DNA of 14,982 nt from CAUZEO01 sp963578625 (lineage in GTDB: Bacteria; Verrucomicrobiota; Kiritimatiellia; SLOV01): NCBI GenBank assembly GCA_963578625.1, contig CAUZEO010000093.1, positions 1 to 14,982 of the forward strand. The letters run 5' to 3'. Position 1 is the first letter of the stretch, and the number at the start of each line of letters is the position of its first letter. The translations under genes were made by a program, and so were the position numbers. Shown here one piece after another: positions 1-8,131 of the stretch. The notes below the pieces were generated by a model that did not search any database, was not told where the DNA came from, and saw only the letters and a list, made by a program, of their open reading frames with translations.

Positions 1-663
1 TCGCTGGGAATCAATCCGCACGAGTGCGAAGCGATGTTCGAAGACATCGCGACGATCCGGAAGAAGAATGAATTCGTGATGGAGTATTCTTCGCAGCTGC
101 GCGGGGACCTTGATCTGAATACCATCGAAGACAAAAAAGCGTTGGCGAAGAATATTTTTATCTTCGGTCAGTGCATGGAGGGGACCCAGTTCTATGGGCT
201 TTTCGGGATGATTCTTTCCCTCTATCGCCAAAACAAATTTCCCGGGATTGGCCAGATGTTTCGCTACACGCTGCGGGATGAGTCCAACCATATCGAGCTG
301 TTCCGAAATTTACTTATGGAACTGGTAGACGAGAATCCGGACATCTGGACGCATGAATTTCAGGAGGAACTGCGGGATCTGATGCGGCAGGCGGTCGAGT
401 TGGAGAAGGAATTCATTGAGGACTGCCTGCCGGTGAACGCCGTCGGCCTCAGCGTCGGCGAATTCACGCAGTACATCGAATACATTGCGGATCGCCGGCT
501 TGAAGGGTGCGGGCTGCAGACGCTTCAGGCCGGAGCCCGCAACCCATTTCCGTGGCTCGCAGAGATGATGGATATCAACAAGGAGCAGAATTTCTTCGAG
601 GGCCGCGTCACGGAATACCAGAAAGTTTCCGCGCTGGTTTCCGTAGACGACGACGAATTGTAA
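1..663 (+). CDS. nrdB: Class I ribonucleotide reductase, small (R2) subunit, C-terminal part
   Basis: This subunit holds the dimetal cofactor that starts radical chemistry in ribonucleotide reduction, working with the NrdA encoded next door. The frame is open from base 1, so the start and the N-terminal third are outside the window; 220 residues and the stop are visible. Metal-ligand motifs are seen: the Glu in CMEGTQFYG (visible residue 60, matching E. coli E204) and the Glu and His of RDESNH (residues 94 and 97, matching E238 and H241). The C-terminus is acidic (VDDDEL), as expected for a tail that docks on NrdA. The style resembles Chlamydia-type R2. Whether the radical-site residue is Tyr (Ia) or Phe (Ic) cannot be told, because that helix lies upstream of the window. 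nrdA follows 154 bp downstream on the same strand. Confidence 0.95.
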   Translation, partial: SLGINPHECEAMFEDIATIRKKNEFVMEYSSQLRGDLDLNTIEDKKALAKNIFIFGQCMEGTQFYGLFGMILSLYRQNKFPGIGQMFRYTLRDESNHIELFRNLLMELVDENPDIWTHEFQEELRDLMRQAVELEKEFIEDCLPVNAVGLSVGEFTQYIEYIADRRLEGCGLQTLQAGARNPFPWLAEMMDINKEQNFFEGRVTEYQKVSALVSVDDDEL

Positions 664-817
664 ATGTCCCGGATCCGGTCCGCATGCTCCGCCTGCCTGT
701 TGTTGGTTTTGCCATGGCAGGGTGGGTGGGGGAGCAGTCGGTCCCGTTTCGGCAAATCATATTGGTTGCCATTTTTCAAAATAGCTGCTCACGTCGAACT
801 GAGGGAAGAGGAGGCTC
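664..817 (+). promoter_or_regulatory. nrdB-nrdA intergenic spacer with strong nrdA ribosome binding site
   Basis: These 154 bases separate nrdB from nrdA. An AGGAGG Shine-Dalgarno sequence at 809-814 sits only 3 bases before the ATG at 818, inside a purine run from 801, which supports that start over the in-frame ATG at 854. I see no convincing -35/-10 pair, intrinsic terminator or NrdR-box-like palindrome, so co-transcription of the two genes is the simplest reading. Confidence 0.55.
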
Positions 818-3800
818 ATGATTCACGAGAAAACGCTGGCCGAAGATCTGGCCATGAAACGATTCATCACGTCGCCACAGGAGGATCATCCGCGGTTCGA
901 CTGGGGAACGGTTGTACTGGACGAGCAGATCGAGCTGTCCGACATCAAGGTCAACGGCAACGGCACCGAGCGTGAATTCGATCTTACGGAGGTTGCAGAC
1001 ACCATCGGCGGTGCGCTGACGGCGCTGCTTCTATCGCGCAACAGCAGCGACATTTACAACGATGAAAACCGGAATTTCGTCGCCGAGGTGGCGCGGGACG
1101 TAGCCGGGAAGGTTCGTGATCTTGTGGGCGCGACTTCCGGGTCAAAGCTCTCTTCCCATGATATTCACCTGGCCATTGAGAAGGCGCTGGTATGTCACAA
1201 CGCGCATGATGTCGCGCGCAGCCTCGTGACGAAGCGTTCCCTGCGGCAGGCGGATATGGCCCCGGTTCTGCTCAACGCCCGCTTGATTCGGCGGAACGGA
1301 AACGTTGTCCCCTGGAACGAAAACAAAATTGAGATCGCGGTTCGCAAAGCTTTTCTCTCCCAGCATCTCGATTCGGACGATGCCATAAATATCACCCAGG
1401 TGGTGGTGAAGCGCGCGCGGGAATTGAATCAGTCCTTCGTCCACATTGAAATGGTACAGGATCTTGTACAGGAAGAGCTGATGCGCGCCGGGCACTACAA
1501 GGTTGCCGAAAGCTACATTCTTTACCGCGCCTATCGCGCGGACCGTCGCGCGAGGGAAACCGCGGATCGTGACGAGAACACGCAGCAGGAATTGATCACC
1601 CTCCGCCCATCCCGCGGAGAGCCGTACCTATGGGACGGCGCGGACCTTCGCGCCCGCATCACGTTCGCTTCGATCGGTCTCGACCTCTGTCTTTCGCGGG
1701 AGAGCATCGAAGGCGAGTTGCGCCGCTCCCTGTTCCCGTCCATGACGGAAGAAGAGTTGAAGACGACCATCATCCTCAACGCAAAATCGCTGATCGAAAG
1801 AGACGCCGACTTCGCCAAGTTCGCGGGCCGGATTCTACTCACGTATATTTACGAGGAAGTCCTTGATTGGGACATTCTCAAGGATGGTATTTCTAGCCTG
1901 CAACAGGCGCATAAACGGCATTTCCGACCATATCTCGAGCGTGGGGTCCGTATCGGCCGCCTAAGTTCCAGTTTGCTGGAGTATGACATCGATAAGCTCG
2001 CAAACGCGCTGGACCCGTCCGCAGATCTGGATTTCGAATACCTGGGCATTCAGACGCTGTATGACCGGTACATGATCGTCGACAAGACCGATGGCCGACC
2101 CCAGCGCATCGAAACTCCACAGTTTTTCTGGATGCGGGTTTCGATGGGCCTCTTCTTAAATGAAGAGGAGGAGAGGGAAGGGTGGGTTTGCCGCCTGTAC
2201 GGACTCTACAAAAGCAGGCGCTACTGCTCCTCCACACCAACGCTCTTTAATAGCGGCACACTGCATAGTCAGCTGTCCTCCTGCTACCTGTACAAGGTCG
2301 ATGACAGCATCGAGAGCATCATGATTCGCGGCATAGCGGAGAATGCGTTTCTCAGCAAATGGGCCGGCGGCCTGGGGGGGTCGTGGACTTCGGTGCGCGG
2401 AACCGGGGGCCACATCAAAGGCACGAACGGTGAAAGCCAGGGAGTCATTCCGTTCCTGAAACTTCACAACGATCAACTCGTGGCGGTGAACCAGGGCGGC
2501 AAGCGCCGTGGGTCGGGGTGCGCATACCTCGAAACCTGGCACAACGACATTGAGGATTTTCTGGAACTTCGCCGGAACACGGGGGACGAGCGCCGGCGGA
2601 CGCATGACATGAATACCGCCAACTGGGTGCCGGACCTGTTTATGAAACGAATGGAGGCCCGGAAGGAGTGGACGCTGTTCCGTTCCTGCGAAACGCCCGA
2701 CCTACACGAGTTGTACGGCAAGGCCTTTGAAAAGCGATACGAGTACTACGAGAAACAAGCTGCGGAGGGCCACATTTTTGCCAAGAAAGTCCCCGCGATC
2801 GAACTCTGGAAGCAGATGCTGAAAGTCCTGTTTGAAACGGGGCATCCGTGGATCACCTTCAAGGACGCATGTAATATCCGAAGCCCCCAGGACCATGTCG
2901 GCGTTATTCACAGCTCGAACCTCTGCACGGAGATTACGCTCAACACCAGCGAAGAAGAGACTGCTGTGTGCAACCTTGGCTCGGTCGTGCTGGATACGCA
3001 CCTGAATGCGGAAGGAATGATCGACCATGAAAAACTTCGGGACACCGTTCGCGTGGCGCTTCGGGCCCTGGACAATGTCATCGATCTCAACTTCTACCCC
3101 ACCGACGCGGCAAAGACGTCCAACAACCGGAACCGGCCCGTAGGAATGGGGATGATGGGGCTGCAAAACGCCTTGTACAAGAAGGGGTTGTGTTTCGCTT
3201 CGGATGAAGCCGTTGAATTCAACGACGAAATTACGGAGGCCTTGGCTTTCTATGCCTACGAGGCGTCCAGCGACCTGGCGGCGGAGCGCGGAACCTACGC
3301 TACGTTCAAGAATTCGAAATGGGATCGGGGCATTCTGCCTCAGGACTCCATCGAATTGCTCGAGCAGGAGCGTGGTGTTCCTGTTGAATTGCCTCGGACC
3401 GGGCGGATGGACTGGACGGGCGTGCGAGACAAAATCAGCAAGCAGGGCATGAGAAATTCGAACGTTCTGGCGATTGCGCCGACCGCGACCATTTCGAATA
3501 TCATGGGCACGACTCCCTGTATCGAGCCTACCTACAAGAATCTATTCGTGAAAAGCAATCTGTCGGGAGATTTCATTGTCCTGAATATCTCGTTGGTACT
3601 GGAGTTGAAAAAACTCGGGCTATGGGACCAACAGATGATTGATGACCTGAAGTACTTTGACGGCGAGTTGGCCGATATCGAACGGATACCCGAAGAGGTA
3701 AGAGGGCGGTTCGCCACCGCTTTCGGAGTCGATTACAACTACCTCATCCGCGCGGCGGCGCGTCGGCAGAAGTGGATCGACCAGTCACAGTCAGTCAACC

Positions 3801-4069
3801 TGTTCCTGGCCAAGCCGAATTTAAAGACCCTCTCCCACATGTACCGGGCTGCGTGGCACCAGGGGTTGAAAACCACCTATTATCTCCGGACTCTTGGAGC
3901 CTCCAACATCGAAAAGGCGACGGTTAGTGTTCGAAAAGAGACGCGCGGGGTCGTACGGGACCGCGAGATAGACAAGCACGGCGAAAAACCTAAATTCACC
4001 GAAGAGGAAACAGCAGTCTGCAGCCTTGATGCCATACTCAACGGCGGCGAATGCGAGGCGTGCCAGTAG
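818..4069 (+). CDS. nrdA: Class I ribonucleoside-diphosphate reductase, large (R1) subunit with N-terminal ATP-cone region
   Basis: NrdA reduces ribonucleoside diphosphates to deoxyribonucleoside diphosphates, using the radical generated by NrdB. The protein has 1083 residues, longer than the roughly 760 of E. coli NrdA. The extra length is N-terminal: a clear ATP-cone at about 153-245 (starting NARLIRRNGNVVPW) and, before it at about 41-140, a segment with the spacing of a second, more divergent cone. The catalytic core has C489 in the SSC motif (E. coli C225), N701, C703 and E705 in NLCTE (N437, C439, E441), C718 in TAVCNLG (C462) and the Tyr pair Y1021/Y1022 for radical transfer. The tail ends in a CxxC (C1079, C1082) for re-reduction by thioredoxin or glutaredoxin. 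All key residues are present, so it should be active. It ends 24 bp from the convergent phosphoesterase gene. Confidence 0.97.
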   Translation: MIHEKTLAEDLAMKRFITSPQEDHPRFDWGTVVLDEQIELSDIKVNGNGTEREFDLTEVADTIGGALTALLLSRNSSDIYNDENRNFVAEVARDVAGKVRDLVGATSGSKLSSHDIHLAIEKALVCHNAHDVARSLVTKRSLRQADMAPVLLNARLIRRNGNVVPWNENKIEIAVRKAFLSQHLDSDDAINITQVVVKRARELNQSFVHIEMVQDLVQEELMRAGHYKVAESYILYRAYRADRRARETADRDENTQQELITLRPSRGEPYLWDGADLRARITFASIGLDLCLSRESIEGELRRSLFPSMTEEELKTTIILNAKSLIERDADFAKFAGRILLTYIYEEVLDWDILKDGISSLQQAHKRHFRPYLERGVRIGRLSSSLLEYDIDKLANALDPSADLDFEYLGIQTLYDRYMIVDKTDGRPQRIETPQFFWMRVSMGLFLNEEEEREGWVCRLYGLYKSRRYCSSTPTLFNSGTLHSQLSSCYLYKVDDSIESIMIRGIAENAFLSKWAGGLGGSWTSVRGTGGHIKGTNGESQGVIPFLKLHNDQLVAVNQGGKRRGSGCAYLETWHNDIEDFLELRRNTGDERRRTHDMNTANWVPDLFMKRMEARKEWTLFRSCETPDLHELYGKAFEKRYEYYEKQAAEGHIFAKKVPAIELWKQMLKVLFETGHPWITFKDACNIRSPQDHVGVIHSSNLCTEITLNTSEEETAVCNLGSVVLDTHLNAEGMIDHEKLRDTVRVALRALDNVIDLNFYPTDAAKTSNNRNRPVGMGMMGLQNALYKKGLCFASDEAVEFNDEITEALAFYAYEASSDLAAERGTYATFKNSKWDRGILPQDSIELLEQERGVPVELPRTGRMDWTGVRDKISKQGMRNSNVLAIAPTATISNIMGTTPCIEPTYKNLFVKSNLSGDFIVLNISLVLELKKLGLWDQQMIDDLKYFDGELADIERIPEEVRGRFATAFGVDYNYLIRAAARRQKWIDQSQSVNLFLAKPNLKTLSHMYRAAWHQGLKTTYYLRTLGASNIEKATVSVRKETRGVVRDREIDKHGEKPKFTEEETAVCSLDAILNGGECEACQ

Positions 4070-4093
4070 AGCACGGCGGAGACTCGAAGAAGT

Positions 4094-4936
4094 TCAGAGT
4101 TCGTCTCGTCGATTCAGGAATTCCCGGACCGACTGTTCTACGCTTACTTCACCTGCGGCGACCCGATCTTCGAAGTGGTTGTGCCAGAGGCGCAGGTTGG
4201 GTCTCGCGTGTTGGAGTTCGTCAAGAATCAGTGGAATCATGGGGCCGCCCTCTTCGAAGTACCCGGTGTCATGGAATGCCCGTTCCGCGGGCTCCCTTTC
4301 GTAGGGAATCCGAATGATCTCCGCATCCCAGGCGCCCTCGTTGTAATGCAGGAGCGCAAATGCCGCGCGCGGGTCCCCGTCAAACGGAAGGCCGACGGCT
4401 CCGGCATTGACCACGATGGATGAGTCCATCCGGCGAACGAACGGAACGTGGGTATGTCCGGCGCAGAAAACATCCGGTTCCCGGTCAATCCGATCGAGAA
4501 GCTCCTCGTCCGACATTTTCGGATAGATTCCGGTACGGTTGCTGATCGTGGAGGCATGTACGACCCGAATCAAGGAACCAGGGATCGGTTCGAGGTCGAC
4601 GTAGTTCGGCCACGAGGCGATATCGTCCAGGAAATCTCCGAGCCGGGCGCAGGTCCATGCGCTGTGCCGGCACACCTCCTCCTCCCATCCTGGACCGGAC
4701 GTGTCCAGGCTCCTTTTCTCTAGAACGAAATCCTCATGATTGCCCTTGAGGATCGTCCACCCCTCCCGGTCCCTTCGCTCGACAATCCTCGCAACACACT
4801 GCTCCGAAAAAGGGCCACGATTCACCACGTCTCCGGCGACGATCACATGATCGGGCCGCTCCCTGTCGAGCTGAACCATAACCGCTTCAAGCGCACAGAG
4901 ATTGGCGTGAATATCGGAAAGAATTGCAATCTTCAT
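4094..4936 (-). CDS. Calcineurin-like metallophosphoesterase family protein
   Basis: A 280-residue protein of the calcineurin-like phosphoesterase superfamily, which uses a dinuclear metal centre to hydrolyse phosphomono- or diesters. The metal-binding motifs appear in the expected order: D8 and H10 in SDIHAN, D36 with N39 in GDVVNRGP, N66 and H67 in GNHED, H127 in VVHAS, and H161/H163 in GHTH. The frame is open further upstream, but the extension is low in coding character and would overlap rpmG on the other strand. The start MKIAILSDIH at 4936 places the first motif at the normal distance from the N-terminus. No good Shine-Dalgarno is visible. The closest type is the single-domain 'metallophosphatase family' proteins related to YfcE. 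Substrate cannot be inferred, and the neighbours (nrdA convergent, rpmG divergent) give no help. Confidence 0.9.
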   Translation of the reverse strand: MKIAILSDIHANLCALEAVMVQLDRERPDHVIVAGDVVNRGPFSEQCVARIVERRDREGWTILKGNHEDFVLEKRSLDTSGPGWEEEVCRHSAWTCARLGDFLDDIASWPNYVDLEPIPGSLIRVVHASTISNRTGIYPKMSDEELLDRIDREPDVFCAGHTHVPFVRRMDSSIVVNAGAVGLPFDGDPRAAFALLHYNEGAWDAEIIRIPYEREPAERAFHDTGYFEEGGPMIPLILDELQHARPNLRLWHNHFEDRVAAGEVSVEQSVREFLNRRDEL

Positions 4937-5086
4937 GACGATTAGGGCCGTATCGCAGGGTTTATTGGGGCAGTCTACTGCAATCTGGCGGAAAAAACTT
5001 GCCGGAATTGCGGGAAATTGCAATGTTCCCCCCCCTTCCCCTTCGGTTGGTGGAAGCGGGTTGAACTGATCTGAAAGGAAATACCG

Positions 5087-5245
5087 ATGGCAAGAGATCT
5101 TATCAAGATGGTATCCAGTGCCGGCACCGGACACTTTTATACAACCGAGAAGAACCAGAAGAACAAAGCGGAAAAGCTCGAGCTAAAAAAATATGATCCT
5201 GTAGTTCGCAAACATGTGGTCTACAAGGAATCAAAAATGAAGTAA
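5087..5245 (+). CDS. rpmG: 50S ribosomal protein L33
   Basis: A 52-codon gene for the small basic large-subunit ribosomal protein L33. The product begins MARDLIKMVSSAGTGHFYTT, has the lysine-rich middle (KNQKNKAEKLELKKYDP) and ends in VVYKESKMK, a complete L33. It has no cysteines, so it is the zinc-independent (C-minus) form. An AAAGGA ribosome binding site at 5074-5079 lies 7 bases before the ATG. It stands alone, without the rpmB or tRNA neighbours often seen, divergent from the metallophosphoesterase and ending 29 bases before an intrinsic terminator, so it looks like a monocistronic unit. No clear promoter could be picked in 4937-5086. Confidence 0.95.
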   Translation: MARDLIKMVSSAGTGHFYTTEKNQKNKAEKLELKKYDPVVRKHVVYKESKMK

Positions 5246-5274
5246 CCGCAATTTCGAATTACGGGGATGATTCG

Positions 5275-5306
5275 GGCCGTCTCGACTTTGGGACGGCCTT
5301 TTCTTT
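5275..5306 (+). terminator. Rho-independent terminator of rpmG
   Basis: GGCCGTC (5275-5281) pairs with GACGGCC (5292-5298), giving 7 Watson-Crick pairs, extendable by a G-T and a C-G pair. A T-rich run (5299-5306, TTTTCTTT) follows. It starts 29 bases after the rpmG stop and ends just before the histidine-kinase relic. Confidence 0.9.
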
Positions 5307-5322
5307 CGTACGAAGCAATTGC

Positions 5323-5918
5323 CGCCACGAGTTGGCCCCGGTCATGAAACGGTTGATTCTGCCCGAACGCCTCGCCGGCGAGGATGCCGTGCATGCTATG
5401 GAAATCTCTGAAAGATACGGAGCATGAGATTCTCGACCGTGAATTGCTTCTGCTGACCCGTGATTTGGAGGAAATCCCTGTGAGTTTCACTGCGTCCGCG
5501 CTTCGTTCGAGGTGTCCCGCCGGAAGGGGACCCGGCGGATAGTCGGGCCGTCGTCGGCGTGGTGGCCATCGCCCGCGATCTTCGGGAACAGAAGTGCGCC
5601 CAGTCGTAGCTCCTGCAGGCCAACAAGCTGACCAGCGTGGGTGAGCTCGCTGGAAATCTTGCACATGAGATTAACCTTCCGATCGCAGTGATCGGTGGGA
5701 AGACACGGCTCCTGCTGAAGAAGCACAAGGAAGCCCTTCCTGCCAAGGTGGTGGGGGAACTGGAGAAGACCGCCGGTGTTTCAGAGCGAATCCGCCGGAT
5801 TGTCAGCGGGTTGCTGAACTTTGGATGCCCTTCCCAGGAAACGCGGACTCACGTTCAACTCGAAGTGCCTCTGTACCGGGCCCAGTCACTGGTCGAGCAC
5901 GCCGGAGCGGCCGCTTGA
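5323..5918 (+). pseudogene. PAS-sensor histidine kinase relic (PAS plus HisKA; ATPase domain missing)
   Basis: Three reading frames, read in succession, rebuild the middle of a PAS-type sensor kinase. Frame 1 (5323 to a TGA at 5425-5427) gives a PAS-like stretch with VMKRLILPERLAGEDAVH. Frame 2 (about 5400 to TAG at 5540-5542) continues with LTRDLEEIPVSFTASALRS. Frame 3 then gives SRAVVGVVAIARDLREQK, an in-frame TAG at 5607-5609, LLQANKLTSVGELAG, the dimerisation/phosphoacceptor H-box LAHEINLPIAVI, and the next helix up to GLLNFG. The frame ends at 5916-5918, before any N, G1 or G2 box of a HATPase domain. There are therefore at least two frame changes, one nonsense codon and a 3' truncation, so the copy cannot make a working kinase. 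The true 5' end is uncertain; the position given is where PAS similarity begins to be readable. Confidence 0.75.
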
Positions 5919-5946
5919 GTCAGCGCCGTTCCAGCCAGGTCGGGAT

Positions 5947-6543
5947 CTACTTGCTTTTCGGCTCTTCGCCCGCCTGATCGATTTCTTTTCCCTTCGGCGG
6001 GTCCTCGAACAATTTCGCGAATTCACCGTACCCCTCCGATTCCAGCTGGTCGAGGGGTACGAATCGCAGGCTCGCCGAATTTATGCAGTAGCGCATCCCG
6101 GTCGGTTCGGGGCCGTCTTCGAACAGATGCCCCAAGTGGGAGTCGCCGTGTTTGGATCGAACCTCTGTGCGTTTCATACCCATTTTCCGGTCGACCTTTT
6201 CCACAATCCCGGAGCCATCAATCGGACTCCAGAAAGAAGGCCAGCCCGTGCCCGATTCGAATTTCTCACTCGAACTGAACAGGGGTTCCCCGGACACGAT
6301 GTCTACATAGATCCCCGGCTCCTTGTTATCGTAAAATTCATTGCTGAAGGGATGCTCCGTGCCTTCCTTTTGCGTTACTTTGTACTGAATGGGAGTCAGT
6401 TTTTCTTTGAGTATCTCATCACTTGGCTTGCTGTACATGGCGTTGGAATCTCCTTGCGGGGGCACTGCAGTGACTGTCTTTTCCGCCGCGCAGCCCGCTG
6501 CGAACAGAAAAAGCGGCACGGGATACAACCATAGGAATTTCAT
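5947..6543 (-). CDS. msrB: Exported peptide-methionine (R)-S-oxide reductase MsrB
   Basis: MsrB reduces the R epimer of methionine sulfoxide in oxidised proteins. The 198-residue product has a hydrophobic N-terminus (MKFLWLYPVPLFLFAAGC) that resembles a lipoprotein signal with C18 as the lipidated residue, although position -3 is Ala rather than the usual Leu/Val/Ile. It should act outside the cytoplasm. The MsrB core follows: SGEPLFSS, GTGWPSFW at about 98-105, HGDSHLGHLFEDGP, and the catalytic C153 in RYCINSASL. The two CxxC zinc motifs of many MsrBs are absent (IVSGEPL and RSKHGDSHLGH stand in their place), so this is the zinc-free type. The start at 6543 is preceded by GGAG about 5 bases upstream, unlike the longer in-frame start at 6600. 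The gene is divergent from the aminotransferase. Confidence 0.93.
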   Translation of the reverse strand: MKFLWLYPVPLFLFAAGCAAEKTVTAVPPQGDSNAMYSKPSDEILKEKLTPIQYKVTQKEGTEHPFSNEFYDNKEPGIYVDIVSGEPLFSSSEKFESGTGWPSFWSPIDGSGIVEKVDRKMGMKRTEVRSKHGDSHLGHLFEDGPEPTGMRYCINSASLRFVPLDQLESEGYGEFAKLFEDPPKGKEIDQAGEEPKSK

Positions 6544-6571
6544 CAGGTCTCCGATTTTATTGTCCGTACCT

Positions 6572-6600
6572 ATTGTCAAAGGATATGTCGTTGCGTTCAA
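6572..6600 (-). promoter_or_regulatory. Possible sigma70-like promoter of msrB
   Basis: On the minus strand a TTGAAC hexamer (6600-6595) is followed after 17 bases by GACAAT (6577-6572). Each matches 4 of 6 consensus positions. A start about 7 bases further on would leave a leader of some 20 bases containing the GGAG ribosome binding site. An overlapping TTGACA/TAAAAT pair exists, but its 14-base spacing is too short. Confidence 0.35.
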
Positions 6601-6733
6601 TCCAATCCTTACCCCGCAACTGGAATCAGTACAAGCTCCAGAGGGCCGGGTAGAGGTACCGGTTCACTCTTTTTGCTCCCCCTGGAACATTTTTCGGGTC
6701 GATTCCGTGAGATGGATTATCTATCTTCGGATC

Positions 6734-8125
6734 GTGGCATTTATTTCAAGTTCGATCACACCCAGGGACACGGTACCTGTCCAGTCCCGCTGGCGGCGGA
6801 TTGTTACCCCGATTCCGGTACCCGAATCGATCCCGGTGATTGAGCGCCTGCGGGCCGTCGAACCTGTCTCCATGTCCGCCATGCCGCCGGTGTTGTGGGA
6901 CGAAGCTGAAGGGTTCCTCGTTCGCGATCCGTACGGAAACCAGTGGATCGATCTCACCAGCGCCATCGTCATGGCCAACGCCGGGCACAGTCATCCCCGG
7001 ATCGTGGAAGCGATCCATCGTGCCGCCGACGGAAAGCTGCTGGCGACCTACGCATTTCCGGCGACAGGGAGATCCGCGGTTCTCGAAAAACTCGTTTCGC
7101 TGTCACCGATTCCCGATTCGAAGGCAATCTTGTTCAGCGCCGGTACGGAAGCAACGGAAGCGGCGATGTTCGTCATGCGGCTTCACGGGCGGGCGATAGA
7201 TCCGGAGAAAGTGGGAATCCTCAGCTTCGCCGCCGGCTACCATGGCCGTACCCTGGCCGCGTCGATGGCCGCGGGAACGCCGCGCCCGGATGACTGGATC
7301 AGCCGGGGGCAGCTCCATCACTACCAGATTCCCTTTCCGTTCAGCCCGGCTTGCGTGTGGGGACACGATGCTTCAAAAACCTGCGATGAAACCTGCTTTG
7401 AGCGATGCATTGAATTGCTTGACCAAAGAGGAGTCAAACCCGAACGGATCGCCGGATTCATCGGAGAACCCGCGCCGGGTTGGGCTACCTTGCCGATTCC
7501 GCCGAGGTTCGCCGAGGCAATGAAATCCTGGGCGGATGAACACAACATTCTGATTTGTTTCGACGAAGTCCAATCGGGATGTGGGCGGACGGGACGATGG
7601 TTCGGGTTTGAACACACCGGAGTTGTTCCCGACCTCTTTACACTGGGAAAGGGATTATCATCCAGCCTTCCGGTCTCCGCCCTGGTGGGACGTGGCGAAA
7701 TTATGGATTTGCCACCGCCGGGTGAAATGTCGAGCACCCACGGGGGAAATCCGTTATGCGCGGAAGTCGCGCTCGCGAGCCTGCAAGTGATCGAGGAGGA
7801 AGACCTGGTCCGGAAATCCGCGGACACTGGGGAGCGCGTCCTGAAGGTTCTACAGGGCCTCCGGGATGAGTTTCCCGATCGTTTCATGTCGGTGAACGGT
7901 CGTGGACTGTACATTTCCGCCCATTTCGTAGATCCGGTCACCGGCGAACCGGATGTACGGTTGGCCGACGAGATCGCGGAAACCGCGGTGCGCAGGGGCG
8001 TCATGATGTTTGTTACCGGACGTGGATTACTCAAGATCGCGCCGCCGCTGTGCATTGATCCGGAAGCGGCGATAGAGGCCGCCGAAGTTATTCGTGAATG
8101 CTTTCAAGAGTATACGGACGCATAG
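6734..8125 (+). CDS. Class III pyridoxal-phosphate-dependent aminotransferase
   Basis: A fold-type I, class III (omega/ornithine/GABA-type) aminotransferase that moves an amino group between an amine or amino acid and a 2-oxo acid. With a GTG start at 6734 it has 463 residues, normal for the family. Visible motifs are the N-terminal TPIPVPES at about 25-32, SAGTEATEAA at 135-144 (phosphate binding), GYHGRT at 168-173 (Tyr/His stacking on the cofactor), D277 in FDEVQSG, the Schiff-base K306 in TLGKGLSSSLP, and STHGGNPL at 334-341. The start is uncertain: the frame stays open to 6389, antisense to msrB, but family-like sequence begins near TPRDTVPVQSRW, and no Shine-Dalgarno distinguishes GTG 6734 from GTG 6707. 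galM follows after 6 bases, so the two probably form an operon. The exact substrate cannot be assigned. Confidence 0.9.
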   Translation: MAFISSSITPRDTVPVQSRWRRIVTPIPVPESIPVIERLRAVEPVSMSAMPPVLWDEAEGFLVRDPYGNQWIDLTSAIVMANAGHSHPRIVEAIHRAADGKLLATYAFPATGRSAVLEKLVSLSPIPDSKAILFSAGTEATEAAMFVMRLHGRAIDPEKVGILSFAAGYHGRTLAASMAAGTPRPDDWISRGQLHHYQIPFPFSPACVWGHDASKTCDETCFERCIELLDQRGVKPERIAGFIGEPAPGWATLPIPPRFAEAMKSWADEHNILICFDEVQSGCGRTGRWFGFEHTGVVPDLFTLGKGLSSSLPVSALVGRGEIMDLPPPGEMSSTHGGNPLCAEVALASLQVIEEEDLVRKSADTGERVLKVLQGLRDEFPDRFMSVNGRGLYISAHFVDPVTGEPDVRLADEIAETAVRRGVMMFVTGRGLLKIAPPLCIDPEAAIEAAEVIRECFQEYTDA

Positions 8126-8131
8126 ACGGAC

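Noticed and set aside
664..975. Plus-strand ORF starting directly after the nrdB stop
   Set aside because: It runs into the nrdA coding region in another frame, with no ribosome binding site and no protein-like pattern.
4937..5134. N-terminal extension of the metallophosphoesterase to a start at 5134
   Set aside because: It would overlap rpmG on the opposite strand, adds 66 residues with no family character, and displaces the DxH motif from its usual N-terminal position.
5821..6534. Plus-strand 237-codon ORF
   Set aside because: Antisense shadow of msrB, whose catalytic motifs are unmistakable on the minus strand.
6389..6733. Upstream extension of the aminotransferase frame
   Set aside because: It overlaps msrB antisense and the divergent promoter region; aminotransferase-like sequence only begins near 6760.
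6712..6843. 43-codon plus-strand ORF (MDYLSSDRGIYFKFDHTQGH...)
   Set aside because: It overlaps the conserved N-terminus of the aminotransferase in another frame and has no recognisable family or clear ribosome binding site.
7321..8055. Minus-strand 244-codon ORF
   Set aside because: Shadow of the aminotransferase gene; low-complexity Ser/Arg/Pro translation.
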